Positions 53,289-63,304 are shown, counted from the first letter of the stretch. The stretch is 64,000 nucleotides of DNA from Gammaproteobacteria bacterium (GCA_029862045.1 JAOTYE010000008.1:1-64000), one strand, 5' to 3'. The notes: generated by a model not told the origin, from the sequence alone. Numbers and translations are program-made.

Positions 53289-56033
53289 TCAGTACTGAGA
53301 CTCTGCTTCACGCAACTTCGCATTCGCGGCCGCCAGTCTCGCTATCGGCACACGCGGGCCGGAACAAGAGACGTAGTTCAACCCAGCGTGCTGGCAGAAG
53401 CGGATTGATTCCGGGTGACCGCCCTGTTCACCGCAAATACCAATTTTGAGGTCGTTGCGCACTTCCCTGCCGCGTTGCACCGTCATTTCGATAAGTTGGC
53501 CGACGCCCTTTATGTCCAGCACCTCGAACGGATTGTCCTGCAGGATTCCGGAGTCGTTGTACATTGGCAGAAATTTATTCTCCGCGTCTTCACGCGAGAA
53601 CGAGAAAACGGCCTGCGTGAGGTCGTTGGTACCGAAAGAGAAAAACTCGGCACTGGCTGCCAGGTGCTTTGCTCGGGTACAGGCGCGCACAGTCTCAATC
53701 ATCGTGCCAAAACTGAACTGCAGCTTTTTGCCGGACTCTTTCTCGAGCTGATCTGTCAGTTCGTCGACCGTGCGCCTGACGTGCGCGAGCTCTTGTGCGG
53801 TGATGACCTGTGGCACCATGATTTCGGGCCGCACCTCAATACCGTTCTTGGCGCATTCCAGTGCTGCTTCCAGTATCGCCTGAATTTGCATCGCGTAGAT
53901 TTCAGGATACGTGATCCCCAGTCGCACACCGCGGTGACCCAACATCGGGTTGGTTTCCTGCAGCTCGCGGACTTTTTGCAGCATCATTTCTTTTTTCGTC
54001 AGGGCATCAATAACATGTTCCTCGCTGAGCTCGGTGAAAACCTCAGGCAGCGGTGGTGCCGATGCGATCGAGGCGAGCGCAGTCTGACGGCCCCTGACGA
54101 CATCCCGATAGAGGCGCAAGTTCTCGACCTGCTGCAGCAGTTGATGCTCCGTCGGCAAAAACTCGTGCATCGGCGGATCCAGCAAGCGCACCGTCACCGG
54201 ATCAGGTGACATCACAGAGAACAACTCAATGAAATCGGCACGTTGGATCGGTAGCAAGTGCTTCAGTGCCACTTTTCTGTCTGCCTCATTATTTGCGAGG
54301 ATCATGTCGATCACGATGGGCAGGCGATCGCTGGCATTGAACATTCGTTCGGTACGGCACAGCCCGATGCCCATGGCGCCGTATTCATGCGCTTTTCTCG
54401 CCGCGTCGGGCGTATCGGCATTGGCCATCACCTTCATGTCCGCGACCTCGTCCGCCCAGTCGAGAAGAACTTTCAGGTCTTCGGAAAAATGCGCCGGCAG
54501 CGTCGGTATCGCACCCAGATAGACCTCACCGGTTGCGCCATCCAGTGTGATGATGTCGCCTTCATGAAGGATGTGCTCACCGACCATGGCAATACGTTGC
54601 GCGACATCGACCTCTATGCCCTCGGCACCAGCAACGCATGGCTTGCCCATCCCCCGCGCGACCACTGCTGCGTGAGATGTTTTTCCGCCGCGGCTGGTCA
54701 GAATGCCCTCGGCGGCGAAGAAACCATGGATGTCCTCGGGCCGTGTCTCTTCGCGAACCAGAATGACTTTCTCTCCGGACTTGCCGAGCTTTTCCGCCAG
54801 GTCCGCGTCAAATACACACTTGCCTGCCGCGGCCCCAGGGGATGCCGGCAAACCCGACGCGATCGGCTGCACTGCGCTGTCGGGGTCCAGGCTCGGGTGC
54901 AGTAGCTGCTCCAATAACTCCGGATCAATTCGGAGTAACGCCTGCTCCCTCGAAATCAACTTCTCTTGATACATGTCGACCGATGTCTTGACCAAAGCGG
55001 CCGCGTTCATTTTTCCATTGCGCGTCTGTAAACAATAAAGCGTGCCCTTTTCGATCGTGAACTCGTAGTCCTGTATCTCCTGATAATGTTTTTCGAGCTT
55101 GTTACGCAGTTCCACGAGTTGCGAAAATTGCGCCGGCATCTCTTTGTCCATTTCCTGTAAGGGCTTCGGCGTACGAATGCCTGCGACAACGTCCTCGCCC
55201 TGTGCGTTGGTCAGGTACTCACCGAACATCTCGTTGTCGCCGGTTCCGGGGTTGCGCGTAAAACCGACGCCGGTCGCACAATCATCGCCCATGTTGCCAA
55301 AAACCATCGTGCAGATATTTACGGCAGTGCCATTGGCCATGTCAGGTGTAATGTGGAATTCGCGGCGATAATCGACCGCGCGTTTACCGCTCCAGGAACG
55401 AAAGACTGCTTCTACCGCGAGTCGCAACTGCATCATTACGTCTTGCGGAAAATCGTTGCCTGTCTCACGACGCACCACGACGAGAAACTTTTCGCTGATT
55501 TCTTTTAGATGGCTTGCTTCCAGCGACACATCTGCCTTGACGCCGACTCGCTTTTTGACCGCATCGAAATGCTCATCGAATTTTTCGTCCTCGATGCCTA
55601 ACGCCACTTTGCCGAACAACTGAATAAAGCGGCGATATGCGTCATACGCGAACCGCTCGTCACCGGTCTGTTGAATCAGGCCAGCGAGAGTTTCGTCGTT
55701 CAGGCCCAGATTCAGAATCGTGTCCATCATTCCCGGCATGGACAGGGCCGAGCCAGAGCGTACCGAGACCAATAGCGGATTGTGACCTGCCCCAAAGGAC
55801 CTGCCCGTCGCGGACTCGAGCTGGCCGATTTCGTCTTTGACAGACGCCATTAGCTCGTGCGGCAGTTCGTCTGCCTCTAGATAGTCAAGACACGCCTCGG
55901 TGGTGATGACAAAGCCAGGTGGGACGTTGATGCCTATCTGGGTCATCTCGCACAGATTTGCGCCCTTTCCGCCAAGCAATTTCTTATTGTGGCCATCGCC
56001 ATCGGCAAACGAGTAGATCAGCTGTTTTTTCAT
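53289..56033 (-). CDS. ppdK: Pyruvate, phosphate dikinase
   Basis: The 914-residue protein has the PPDK layout: an N-terminal nucleotide-binding domain ('LGGKGANLCEM'), the phosphohistidine domain ('LTSRGGKTSHAAVVARGMGK', His as the phosphoryl carrier) and the C-terminal PEP-binding barrel with the catalytic Cys in 'GLNYVSCSGPRVP'. It interconverts pyruvate/ATP/Pi and PEP/AMP/PPi and is a usual sign of gluconeogenesis from C2 or amino-acid carbon, or of reversible pyruvate metabolism. ATG 56033 (MKKQLIYSFADG) was chosen; the longer frame to 56078 has no family match. Confidence 0.95.
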   Translation of the reverse strand: MKKQLIYSFADGDGHNKKLLGGKGANLCEMTQIGINVPPGFVITTEACLDYLEADELPHELMASVKDEIGQLESATGRSFGAGHNPLLVSVRSGSALSMPGMMDTILNLGLNDETLAGLIQQTGDERFAYDAYRRFIQLFGKVALGIEDEKFDEHFDAVKKRVGVKADVSLEASHLKEISEKFLVVVRRETGNDFPQDVMMQLRLAVEAVFRSWSGKRAVDYRREFHITPDMANGTAVNICTMVFGNMGDDCATGVGFTRNPGTGDNEMFGEYLTNAQGEDVVAGIRTPKPLQEMDKEMPAQFSQLVELRNKLEKHYQEIQDYEFTIEKGTLYCLQTRNGKMNAAALVKTSVDMYQEKLISREQALLRIDPELLEQLLHPSLDPDSAVQPIASGLPASPGAAAGKCVFDADLAEKLGKSGEKVILVREETRPEDIHGFFAAEGILTSRGGKTSHAAVVARGMGKPCVAGAEGIEVDVAQRIAMVGEHILHEGDIITLDGATGEVYLGAIPTLPAHFSEDLKVLLDWADEVADMKVMANADTPDAARKAHEYGAMGIGLCRTERMFNASDRLPIVIDMILANNEADRKVALKHLLPIQRADFIELFSVMSPDPVTVRLLDPPMHEFLPTEHQLLQQVENLRLYRDVVRGRQTALASIASAPPLPEVFTELSEEHVIDALTKKEMMLQKVRELQETNPMLGHRGVRLGITYPEIYAMQIQAILEAALECAKNGIEVRPEIMVPQVITAQELAHVRRTVDELTDQLEKESGKKLQFSFGTMIETVRACTRAKHLAASAEFFSFGTNDLTQAVFSFSREDAENKFLPMYNDSGILQDNPFEVLDIKGVGQLIEMTVQRGREVRNDLKIGICGEQGGHPESIRFCQHAGLNYVSCSGPRVPIARLAAANAKLREAESQY

Positions 56034-56346
56034 GTTTTTGACCACCGAAATGTGTATTTGGGGATGCTTTGCTAGCAAAATGTTGCGTCAACGACCCAAA
56101 TCACACCATTGGGGCAAACCACTAGCTCCGTAGGTGCGTTTGTATATCGGACCAAACAGCCCGCTACATTAGCGCAGCGATCGAGACCGTGAAAGGCGAG
56201 TACGTCGAATTGAGTCGGACTGAGGGCCGGCAGGCTGGCCCCGACCGACAGAAAGAGCTGCCGCTACAATCGGTAGCGACCGTATTTGAGGAATACGGGA
56301 TCCGATCAATGAGATCTGTGCAACGGCAAGCCAACTCGCCGGGCGA
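56034..56346. other. Intergenic region without a supported gene
   Basis: These 313 bases lie between the start of ppdK (minus) and the end of the metalloprotease gene (minus). Short open frames exist but have no family-like sequence or good start. The stretch should hold the ppdK promoter and the 3' end of the protease transcript. Two hairpins occur at 56262-56298. I see no tRNA or other RNA gene. Confidence 0.6.
56262..56298. repeat. Two adjacent short hairpins downstream of metalloprotease gene
   Basis: CGCTAC/GTAGCG (56262-56267 and 56273-56278) and CCGTATT/AATACGG (56280-56286 and 56292-56298) form two neighbouring inverted repeats with 5-base loops, separated by one base. They lie 49 to 85 bases beyond the stop of the minus-strand metalloprotease gene, so they may be a transcript-end structure. 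A T run typical of Rho-independent terminators is lacking. Confidence 0.4.
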
Positions 56347-58323
56347 TTACAAAAGCGATCGCCTGCCTCGACGCGCCAGCACCGTGATCAAAGCAAGCAG
56401 CCACAGGAACGCGGGACCGATGGCTCCGCCACCTTCGTCCTTCGGTGCATTGACTCTCACGGTACCGTCAACGCTGTTATTCGCCAGGTCAGTATCCACC
56501 TCATTGGATGACAGGGTCACGGTGTAGCGCTTCCCGCCTTCAGAGACACCGGTGACGCCGATATTCAGCGCCGAGCTCGACTGTGCGGCGAAATTGGCCG
56601 CCTGGCAATCGATCTGTTGTGCCGTAACCGTGCAGGTTCCGATCGACCAGGTTGCAGAATCGGCCCTCAACCCCGCGTTAAGCGAGATACTCAGAGTAAC
56701 GCCGGTGGCGGCCAGAACTGAGCGGTTTTCCAACGTTGCGCTGACCGTCGTGCTTTGGTCAATCCTGACTGACGCTGTCGCCGGCGCGTTCACGACGAGT
56801 TCCACTGCCGGATCGACGGTAACCTGCAGAGCTTCCAGGTTATTGCCGGGTACGTCGTCGACATCGGCAGTCACGGCCGCATTCAACATTCCTACACCGA
56901 CAGACGTGGGTGTCGTCGTAATGGTTATCGTACGATTGCTAAGTCCGGCAACATCGCCCAACAGGCAGTTCACGGTACCGGCACCATCGGTACAAGTGCC
57001 TGCAGACGCCGTAACGGACTCGATGGTCAGAGTACCCGGCAGCGTGAAATCTGCCACAACGTTCGTTGCCTGCAGTGTGCCATTGTTGGGTACATCGTAA
57101 GTAAGCACCGTGTTCGCGCCGAGCAGTACCGTCGCTACCGGGCTATTCAGAGAAATGGCCATATCCACGGACGGCAACGGATTGATACAGCGTGCCGCCG
57201 CTATGTCGTCCTGCATTTCAGTAATGCTGCAGGCGGAAAACTGGTCGTTGCTGTTCAGCGACGGTGCCATCAGAAACGTATCCGGTTCCGATTCGCAAGG
57301 GGAACCGGCCTGGGCGTCATGCGGCGCGCCGAAATTGTGGCCGATTTCATGCGCGGCGATCAGGCTGTCAAACGTGGCGCTACCATTACCTTCGCTGAGT
57401 CCCGCGCCGAAAAAGCTACTACATAGTGCGCCCGTGTACGCAATGCCGACCGTAGACGTATCAAGATTCCGTCCCGTGTAGAGGTGCGTGAGGCCCTGAC
57501 TGTTTTGCGCCGGCGTGGCTTGCCGGTAGGTCGCCAACTCAACGAGCAGCGCGCTCGCGTCGCCCGTATCTGTAAACGGATCGGCGGGATCGCTGAACGT
57601 TGCCATTTCCTGAATATTTATTTGTACGCCAAGCTGCTGACTGAAGATTCCGTCAACATTGTTGAGACGGGTTGTGATTGCTGCAGCGGCATTCGCGTCG
57701 CCGCCCTTGGCGTTCGTGAATTCATAATCGCCGACGGCGCCGAAGTCGATCTCCTCGACAGCACCAGGCGCCTGAGAGATCGTGGTGTATAGTTCGCCGA
57801 CCAGTTTTTGGTACGTCGCTGCGCCGTTGCCTGACACTGTTTCGGTCCCGCAACTCATGCTCCCGGGCTCGATGAATACATCAGCAAGCCGATAGATGAC
57901 CGGCGAGCTTATTTGCAGTGCGCTGTCGCCCGGCGCTTCGATCGCAAACAGCTGTTCGCCGTCCCAGACGAGGCCTGTCGGCATACCATCGTACACAACG
58001 ATACGAACCCAGGACTCCGGGTTACCGGCCATGTGGCCACGATATATCCCGACACCACTCGCAAGCGTATTGCGGGACACCGCTGACATCAGGCCGTGGT
58101 TCGGTTCCAGTTGCAGGTCGAAAGCCCTACCCAGGGCATCGAAGCTAAGCGTTACAGGCCCTGTTACCTGAAGCTTCTGGCTCGCCCCAGCGTCTTTATT
58201 AACAATGCTCAGTTTTTGCAGCGGTTCGTAATGCGACACGATCACGCCGCTTGATTCACTGGCGTACAGCGTGGACGAAATGCCCAGAACTGCGCTTGCC
58301 ACTATCCATGTGAAGGCCTTCAT
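56347..58323 (-). CDS. Secreted reprolysin-type zinc metalloprotease with GlyGly-CTERM-like tail
   Basis: The 658-residue protein has a signal peptide (cleavage near LYASES) and the extended zinc-binding motif 'HEIGHNFGAPHD' (H325, H329, H335), as in reprolysin/adamalysin-like proteases. Two to three DUF11-like beta repeats follow ('AISLNSPVATVLLGANTVLT' and similar). It ends in a Gly-rich stretch, a hydrophobic helix and Arg residues ('GGGAIGPAFLWLLALITVLA', then RRGRR), the tripartite GlyGly-CTERM pattern. In that system a rhombosortase cleaves the tail for type II secretion or surface attachment. It should therefore be an extracellular or surface protease. Nothing is fused or truncated. 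Confidence 0.87.
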   Translation of the reverse strand: MKAFTWIVASAVLGISSTLYASESSGVIVSHYEPLQKLSIVNKDAGASQKLQVTGPVTLSFDALGRAFDLQLEPNHGLMSAVSRNTLASGVGIYRGHMAGNPESWVRIVVYDGMPTGLVWDGEQLFAIEAPGDSALQISSPVIYRLADVFIEPGSMSCGTETVSGNGAATYQKLVGELYTTISQAPGAVEEIDFGAVGDYEFTNAKGGDANAAAAITTRLNNVDGIFSQQLGVQINIQEMATFSDPADPFTDTGDASALLVELATYRQATPAQNSQGLTHLYTGRNLDTSTVGIAYTGALCSSFFGAGLSEGNGSATFDSLIAAHEIGHNFGAPHDAQAGSPCESEPDTFLMAPSLNSNDQFSACSITEMQDDIAAARCINPLPSVDMAISLNSPVATVLLGANTVLTYDVPNNGTLQATNVVADFTLPGTLTIESVTASAGTCTDGAGTVNCLLGDVAGLSNRTITITTTPTSVGVGMLNAAVTADVDDVPGNNLEALQVTVDPAVELVVNAPATASVRIDQSTTVSATLENRSVLAATGVTLSISLNAGLRADSATWSIGTCTVTAQQIDCQAANFAAQSSSALNIGVTGVSEGGKRYTVTLSSNEVDTDLANNSVDGTVRVNAPKDEGGGAIGPAFLWLLALITVLARRGRRSLL

Positions 58324-58459
58324 AGGTGCCCTGCCCCGTCGTCCCAGACAATTCCTAAGCTAATCAAATGGGCTCGCATACAACAAGGTACCAGCCATCG
58401 CTTATGGTCAACCTCGCAGCCAAAAGTGTGCACTGGTTCTCACTTTCCGCGGAATCGCG

Positions 58460-58864
58460 CTATTTCTCGTCGGAATCGCCAGCAAGCATGAGCGCGCACT
58501 CAGCATTCTTGCCACTCGACTTCCGCTCCTCAAATTGTCGCGCGGTGTATAGATAGGTGTGATTGTCGTGCCGGTGAAGGTACATGTTATCCATGGACTC
58601 GCCCTCGGCGGACGTCATCAATACTATTTGCCCATCGATACGATACGCACCGCGCATCGGATAACCCGGAAACTGGTCGACAATTTCACCGTCGTCATTC
58701 ACGACCACCTCATCCGTGAATTTCTCCCAGACGAATTCACCATCGTTGAGCGTGATGTTACTGCCCGCGTATGCGATGCAACTGGGCGCGTAAGTTCCGT
58801 CGTGCGAAATACAGCCGGCCAGGCCCGCTGCAAGTAACGCGATCGTGGCTAGATTCGGTTTCAT
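58460..58864 (-). CDS. Small lipoprotein of unknown function
   Basis: The 134-residue lipoprotein starts MKPNLATIALLAAGLAGC (lipobox LAGC, Cys18). The mature part has Cys residues in 'APSCIAY' and 'NAECALM', which could form a disulfide, and beta-rich sequence including 'GAYRIDGQIVLMTS' and 'YLHRHDNHTYLYTARQFEE'. I do not recognise the family. The region upstream to 58981 is open but has no signal-like start. It is divergent from the DUF885 gene with a 70-base gap. Confidence 0.7.
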   Translation of the reverse strand: MKPNLATIALLAAGLAGCISHDGTYAPSCIAYAGSNITLNDGEFVWEKFTDEVVVNDDGEIVDQFPGYPMRGAYRIDGQIVLMTSAEGESMDNMYLHRHDNHTYLYTARQFEERKSSGKNAECALMLAGDSDEK

Positions 58865-58934
58865 CGTGGCAGGGTACCAGACTCCGGCCGCGCGGTGGTA
58901 TTCTCCGAGGACAACTGATGAGAGGAAGTTCGTC

Positions 58935-60767
58935 ATGGCAGGCAAGGTCAGGAAATTCTTTAAGTACACCGGACTGACCATTGCAGTCCTGTTGGTGCTG
59001 GCGGGTTCGTTCGCCGCGCATGAATGGTACGCGAAACCCTTCTACATCAACAATTTCTTCAATCGCGCGTTCATCCAGTATATTTGGGATAAGCCCGAAA
59101 CCCTGACCGCCATGGGCATGTTGGAACAGTTGGGGATTAACGGCCACAACGCCGAATGGGATGATAATACGGAGGCAGCCACCGACAGGGACTTTGAATT
59201 CCTTTATGAAATCATGGACACGGTGGCCGAGTATGATGAGGACGAACTGACCGCAGACGAGATGCTCTCAGTAAAGGTATTGAAAGAGCTCTTGGGTAAC
59301 CCGGAAGAGGATCAGAAATTCCGCTACCATAACTATCCCGTCAATCAGTTGTTCGGGCTACAAAATGCGATTCCGCGGTTTCTGGACACCTTTCATCAGG
59401 TTAACTCCAGCGAAGACGCAGAGCATTACATCAGCCGGCTTTCCAAGATCGGCATCAAGCTGGATCAAAATATGGAAGGGCTCTTGATCCGCGAAGAGAG
59501 GGGGATCATTCCGCCGACCTTCGTCATCGACAAATCTATCGACATTATGCAGGAGTTTGTCGACCAGCTTGCCGAGGAAAATGTGCTCTACGTGTCCTTC
59601 AAAGGCAAATTGGAAGCGGTTGACGAAATTGGTGAGCCGGATCGGCAGGCATTCCTGGACTCTGCAAAAACGGAAATCGAGAACGTCGTGTACCCCGCAT
59701 ATCAGGGATACATCGACTACTTTACCGGACTGCGGGCCAAGTCCAATGACGATGCAGGCGCGTGGAAACTCCCCGATGGCAAGGACTATTACAACTACCA
59801 GTTGCGCAACAACACGACGACGGACATGACGGCCGATGAGATTCACGCCATCGGTGTGGCCGAAGTCGAGCGCATTCAAGCCGAGATGTTGGAGATATTT
59901 GCCGCAGAGGGATACGACGCTTCGTTGGGCGTCAAAGCGCTGTTCGACCAGCTCGCCAATGAGGAACGGTTCTATTACCCCGATACCGATGCGGGGCGGG
60001 CGCAGATTCTCGAGGACTATGCCGCCATTATTGACGAAATCGCGGAAGGGATTACTGCCGCATTCAACATCACACCCAAAGCAGACATCGTCGTTAAAAG
60101 GGTGCCGGAATTCAGCCAGGAAACGGCACCCGGCGCCTACTACAATCAACCCTCCCGGGATGGCAGCCGGCCAGGGACGTTCTACGCCAATCTTTTCGAT
60201 ATCAAGGCCACGCCCAAATACGGCATGCGCACGCTTGCGTATCACGAAGGCGTTCCGGGGCACCATTTTCAGATAGCGATCCAAACTGAGCTGCAGGGTA
60301 TCCCCGAGTTCAGAAAGGAATCCCGTTTCACTTCCTACTCCGAGGGCTGGGGCCTGTACGCGGAGCGATTGGCCTGGGAGATGGGCTTTCAAACCGACCC
60401 CTACGATAACCTCGGACGCTTGCAGGCCGAATTATTCCGCGCCGTGCGCCTCGTCGTGGACACCGGCATCCACGCCGAGCGCTGGACCCGGGAAGAAGCG
60501 ATTGACTACATGTTGACCAACACCGGCATGGCAGAAAGTGATGTTGTTTCTGAGATCGAGCGCTACATCGTTAATCCCGGTCAGGCGACCGCTTACAAGG
60601 TCGGTATGATGGAACTGTTACGTCTGCGTAACGAGGCGCAGGAAGCGCTTGGTGACAGGTTCGACATTCGTGATTTTCACGATGTGATTCTAAAAGATGG
60701 CGCGCTACCTCTGACCGCGCTTCGGGAGCTTGTCATGCAGTACGTCGAGCAGAAGCAGGTATCCTGA
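58935..60767 (+). CDS. DUF885-family metallopeptidase-like protein
   Basis: The 610-residue protein has a single N-terminal hydrophobic segment ('YTGLTIAVLLVLAGSFAAHE'), then the DUF885 helical domain. The zinc-type motif lies in 'YHEGVPGHHFQIAIQ' (H437 HExxxxHH region), with the later 'YSEGWGLYAERLAWEMG' Glu segment. DUF885 proteins are probable membrane-anchored or secreted zinc peptidases; the substrate is unknown. ATG 58935 has GAGGAAG upstream. Base use is similar to neighbours. Confidence 0.85.
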   Translation: MAGKVRKFFKYTGLTIAVLLVLAGSFAAHEWYAKPFYINNFFNRAFIQYIWDKPETLTAMGMLEQLGINGHNAEWDDNTEAATDRDFEFLYEIMDTVAEYDEDELTADEMLSVKVLKELLGNPEEDQKFRYHNYPVNQLFGLQNAIPRFLDTFHQVNSSEDAEHYISRLSKIGIKLDQNMEGLLIREERGIIPPTFVIDKSIDIMQEFVDQLAEENVLYVSFKGKLEAVDEIGEPDRQAFLDSAKTEIENVVYPAYQGYIDYFTGLRAKSNDDAGAWKLPDGKDYYNYQLRNNTTTDMTADEIHAIGVAEVERIQAEMLEIFAAEGYDASLGVKALFDQLANEERFYYPDTDAGRAQILEDYAAIIDEIAEGITAAFNITPKADIVVKRVPEFSQETAPGAYYNQPSRDGSRPGTFYANLFDIKATPKYGMRTLAYHEGVPGHHFQIAIQTELQGIPEFRKESRFTSYSEGWGLYAERLAWEMGFQTDPYDNLGRLQAELFRAVRLVVDTGIHAERWTREEAIDYMLTNTGMAESDVVSEIERYIVNPGQATAYKVGMMELLRLRNEAQEALGDRFDIRDFHDVILKDGALPLTALRELVMQYVEQKQVS

Positions 60768-60839
60768 TCGGCGTTCTCGCGCATAGGTATCTAATCGCTG
60801 GTTCGCTCGAAGGTATAGAGATAATGAGTGACCATTTGC

Positions 60840-60856
60840 CGCATTCGACGAATGCG
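60840..60856. repeat. Perfect inverted repeat upstream of ParA-like gene
   Basis: CGCATTC (60840-60846) and GAATGCG (60850-60856) are perfect 7-base arms around a GAC spacer, in the 217-base gap between the DUF885 stop and the ParA-like start. No T run follows. It could be a dyad operator or a short transcript-end hairpin of the DUF885 gene. The rest of the gap (60768-60984) shows no gene. Confidence 0.35.
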
Positions 60857-60984
60857 ACGTAATAGCGTAAAATGCAGGCAGTTCGCGTAACTCCGCTTGG
60901 GTGTGGAAGGGACTCGAATACCGCTGAGCTGAGCTGTCGCGCCATTCAATCGAGACTGAAAGGGAGGTGCACCCGGCCGGTACG

Positions 60985-61752
60985 ATGGACAGCAACCCAA
61001 ATCGAGACGATCTGCACAAGATTGTCGTTCTGAATCCGAAAGGCGGCTCCGGCAAGACGACACTCGCAACCAACCTTGCCAGTTTCTTTGCGCGGCGCGG
61101 CCCTCCTCCGACATTAATCGACTGCGATCCGCATGGATACAGCATGCGCTGGCTGAACAATCGCCCGGCACAGCGACCAAAAATCTACGGTATTGCCGCC
61201 TACGAACACTGCACCCAGGCTGGAAAAGGCACCGAGTTGCACGCATGGCCCGGATCAAGGCACATGATCGTCGACGTTCCGGCAGCATTGTCTGACGATC
61301 AGCTCTACTACCAGACGTACGACGCGAACAGCATTTTGATTCCGGTGGTGCCGTCCGAAATCGATATCTATTCCGCCGCCGGTTTCATCGCTAACCTCTT
61401 ATTGGTCGCTCAACTCGACAGGCGCAACCACAACCTGGCGATTATCGCTAATCGCACGCGACAGAATACAAAAAGCTACCGCATGCTGATGCGATTTCTT
61501 ACGAGCCTGGAGATTCCGATCATTGCGGAACTGCGTGACAGCCAGAATTACGTATATGCTGCCGCTTATGGCATCGGCATCTACGAGATGCCTGCGTATA
61601 AAGTCAAAAAGGATGTCGAGCGGATGGATCCGATCATCACCTGGATTGACAATTGGCGTATGCGCAGATTGGATGCGGCTGCTTCGGGCAACTTCGAACA
61701 CGCTCCAAGTGCTGGGGTGCTAACTCCGGCTTTAGGCAAACACCAGCACTGA
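60985..61752 (+). CDS. ParA/MinD-type deviant Walker ATPase, orphan
   Basis: The product is about 255 residues with the deviant Walker A 'KGGSGKTTLATNLASFF' near the N-terminus, 'LIDCDPHGYSMRW', 'MIVDVPAAL' (Walker B region) and 'PVVPSEIDIYS'. ParA-type proteins dimerise on ATP and position DNA or protein complexes. No ParB-like gene or centromere-like repeats are nearby, so plasmid partitioning is unlikely. The start is unclear: GTG 60967 overlaps GGAGG, ATG 60985 is 17 bases from it. It is convergent with the SpoVR gene, four bases apart. Confidence 0.82.
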   Translation: MDSNPNRDDLHKIVVLNPKGGSGKTTLATNLASFFARRGPPPTLIDCDPHGYSMRWLNNRPAQRPKIYGIAAYEHCTQAGKGTELHAWPGSRHMIVDVPAALSDDQLYYQTYDANSILIPVVPSEIDIYSAAGFIANLLLVAQLDRRNHNLAIIANRTRQNTKSYRMLMRFLTSLEIPIIAELRDSQNYVYAAAYGIGIYEMPAYKVKKDVERMDPIITWIDNWRMRRLDAAASGNFEHAPSAGVLTPALGKHQH

Positions 61753-61756
61753 CGCG

Positions 61757-63304
61757 CTAGCTTGTCGCTTCGGCTTTGCTGCTTTCTCCAGAGTCGATCC
61801 ACACTTTGTCGTCGTTGCAATGATAGACACGATGCACGTCGTCGTCTCGATGCGACTCCACATGCACGTCAAAGCGCCATAGGCGATGCACGTGCTTCAA
61901 CACTTCCTTGGCGTCATCCTCATCAAGAGGGACGCGATCCCGTTGCAAGTGTTTCAAAGTGATGGAGCGGTCGCCTCGCAGTGACACTTCCCAGACCTGA
62001 ATGTCCGGCTCCTGCTTGCTGAGATTGTGCTGGTCGGCAAGCTGCTCTCGCACGTGGTGGTAGCCGTCGTCGTCATGGATCGCCGTAACCTGAATCGCGC
62101 GATCGGCGTCGTCATCAAGGATGCTGAACAGCTTCAGGTCACGAATCACCTTCGGCGACAGGAACTGCAGGATGAAACTTTCATCCTTGTAGTTGGCCAT
62201 CGCGTGATGCGCTGTCTCGAGCCAGTCACTACCCGCGTATTCCGGGGAAAAGCGCCGATCCTCATCGGTCGGGTTCTCGCAAACGCGGCGCATGTCGGAG
62301 AACATCGCAAATCCCAGTGTGTAGGGATTAATGCCGGAATAGTACGGTGAATCGAATTCCGGCTGATAGATGACGTTTGTGTGCGACTGCAGGAATTCGA
62401 GGACATTGCCTTCGGTAATCAGTCCTTCGTCGTACAGATCATTCATCAGGTTGTAGTGCCAGAACGTCGCCCAGCCCTCGTTCATGACCTTGGTCTGGCG
62501 TTGCGGATAGTAGTACACAGCGATCTTGCGCACGATGCGCACGATCTCGCGTTCCCAGGGCTCAAGTAGCGGCGCGTTCTTCTCGATGAAGTACAACAGG
62601 TTCTCTTGCGGCTCTGCGGGGAAGCGGGGCCATTTCTCCTTTTTCTTCTTCTTCTTCTTTGGAATCGTGCGCCAGAGATCGTTGACCTGCTTCTGCAGGT
62701 AGTCTTCCCGCTCTTTCTGACGCTGCTTTTCCTCCTCCGCCGAAATCGGGCGCGGACGACGGAACCGATCGACCCCGAGGTTCATGAGCGCGTGGCACGA
62801 ATCGAGTAGTGATTCCACGGCGTCTACCCCATGACGCTCCTCGCATTCACTGATGTAGTCTCTGGCGAACAAAACGTAATTGACGATTGCACTGGCGTCG
62901 GTCCATTCGCGGAAAAGATAATTGCCTTTGAAAAAAGAGTTATGACCAAAGCAGGCATGTGCAATCACGAGCGCCTGCAAGGTCAAATTATTTTCTTCCA
63001 TCAGATAAGCGATACACGGGTTCGAGTTGATCACGAGCTCGTAAGCGAGACCGATATGGCCTTTGCGATAACGTTGCTCAGTACTCAGGAACTGTTTGCC
63101 GAATGACCAGTGATGGTAGCCGACCGGCATGCCGACAGATGAATAGGCATCCATCATTTGATCGGCAGAGATGATCTCGATCTGATTGGGGTAGGTATCG
63201 AGGCGGTACTTCTCGGCTGCGATACGGCCGATTTCCCGTTCGAAGCTGTCCAGCGCCTCGAACGTCCACTCCGAACCTTCCGCGATCGGCTCTCGCTTGC
63301 TCAC
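61757..63304 (-). CDS. spoVR: SpoVR family protein (YcgB-like)
   Basis: The 515-residue protein matches SpoVR/E. coli YcgB across its length. Examples are '[19 protein letters not shown]', '[11 protein letters not shown]', '[16 protein letters not shown]' and '[20 protein letters not shown]'. A basic run of seven Lys lies near residue 215 and corresponds to a CTT repeat on the plus strand near 62645. The biochemical role is not known; it is tied to sporulation in Bacillus and to stress response in E. coli. GTG 63304 overlaps the YeaH stop by four bases (GTGA), so both are cotranslated in the conserved yeaGH-ycgB order. Confidence 0.92.
   Translation of the reverse strand: MSKREPIAEGSEWTFEALDSFEREIGRIAAEKYRLDTYPNQIEIISADQMMDAYSSVGMPVGYHHWSFGKQFLSTEQRYRKGHIGLAYELVINSNPCIAYLMEENNLTLQALVIAHACFGHNSFFKGNYLFREWTDASAIVNYVLFARDYISECEERHGVDAVESLLDSCHALMNLGVDRFRRPRPISAEEEKQRQKEREDYLQKQVNDLWRTIPKKKKKKKEKWPRFPAEPQENLLYFIEKNAPLLEPWEREIVRIVRKIAVYYYPQRQTKVMNEGWATFWHYNLMNDLYDEGLITEGNVLEFLQSHTNVIYQPEFDSPYYSGINPYTLGFAMFSDMRRVCENPTDEDRRFSPEYAGSDWLETAHHAMANYKDESFILQFLSPKVIRDLKLFSILDDDADRAIQVTAIHDDDGYHHVREQLADQHNLSKQEPDIQVWEVSLRGDRSITLKHLQRDRVPLDEDDAKEVLKHVHRLWRFDVHVESHRDDDVHRVYHCNDDKVWIDSGESSKAEATS

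Noticed and set aside
58845..58934. Upstream extension of the DUF885 protein
   Set aside because: The extra 30 codons overlap the divergent lipoprotein gene's start and lack family-like sequence. ATG 58935 has a good ribosome-binding site and a normal membrane segment.
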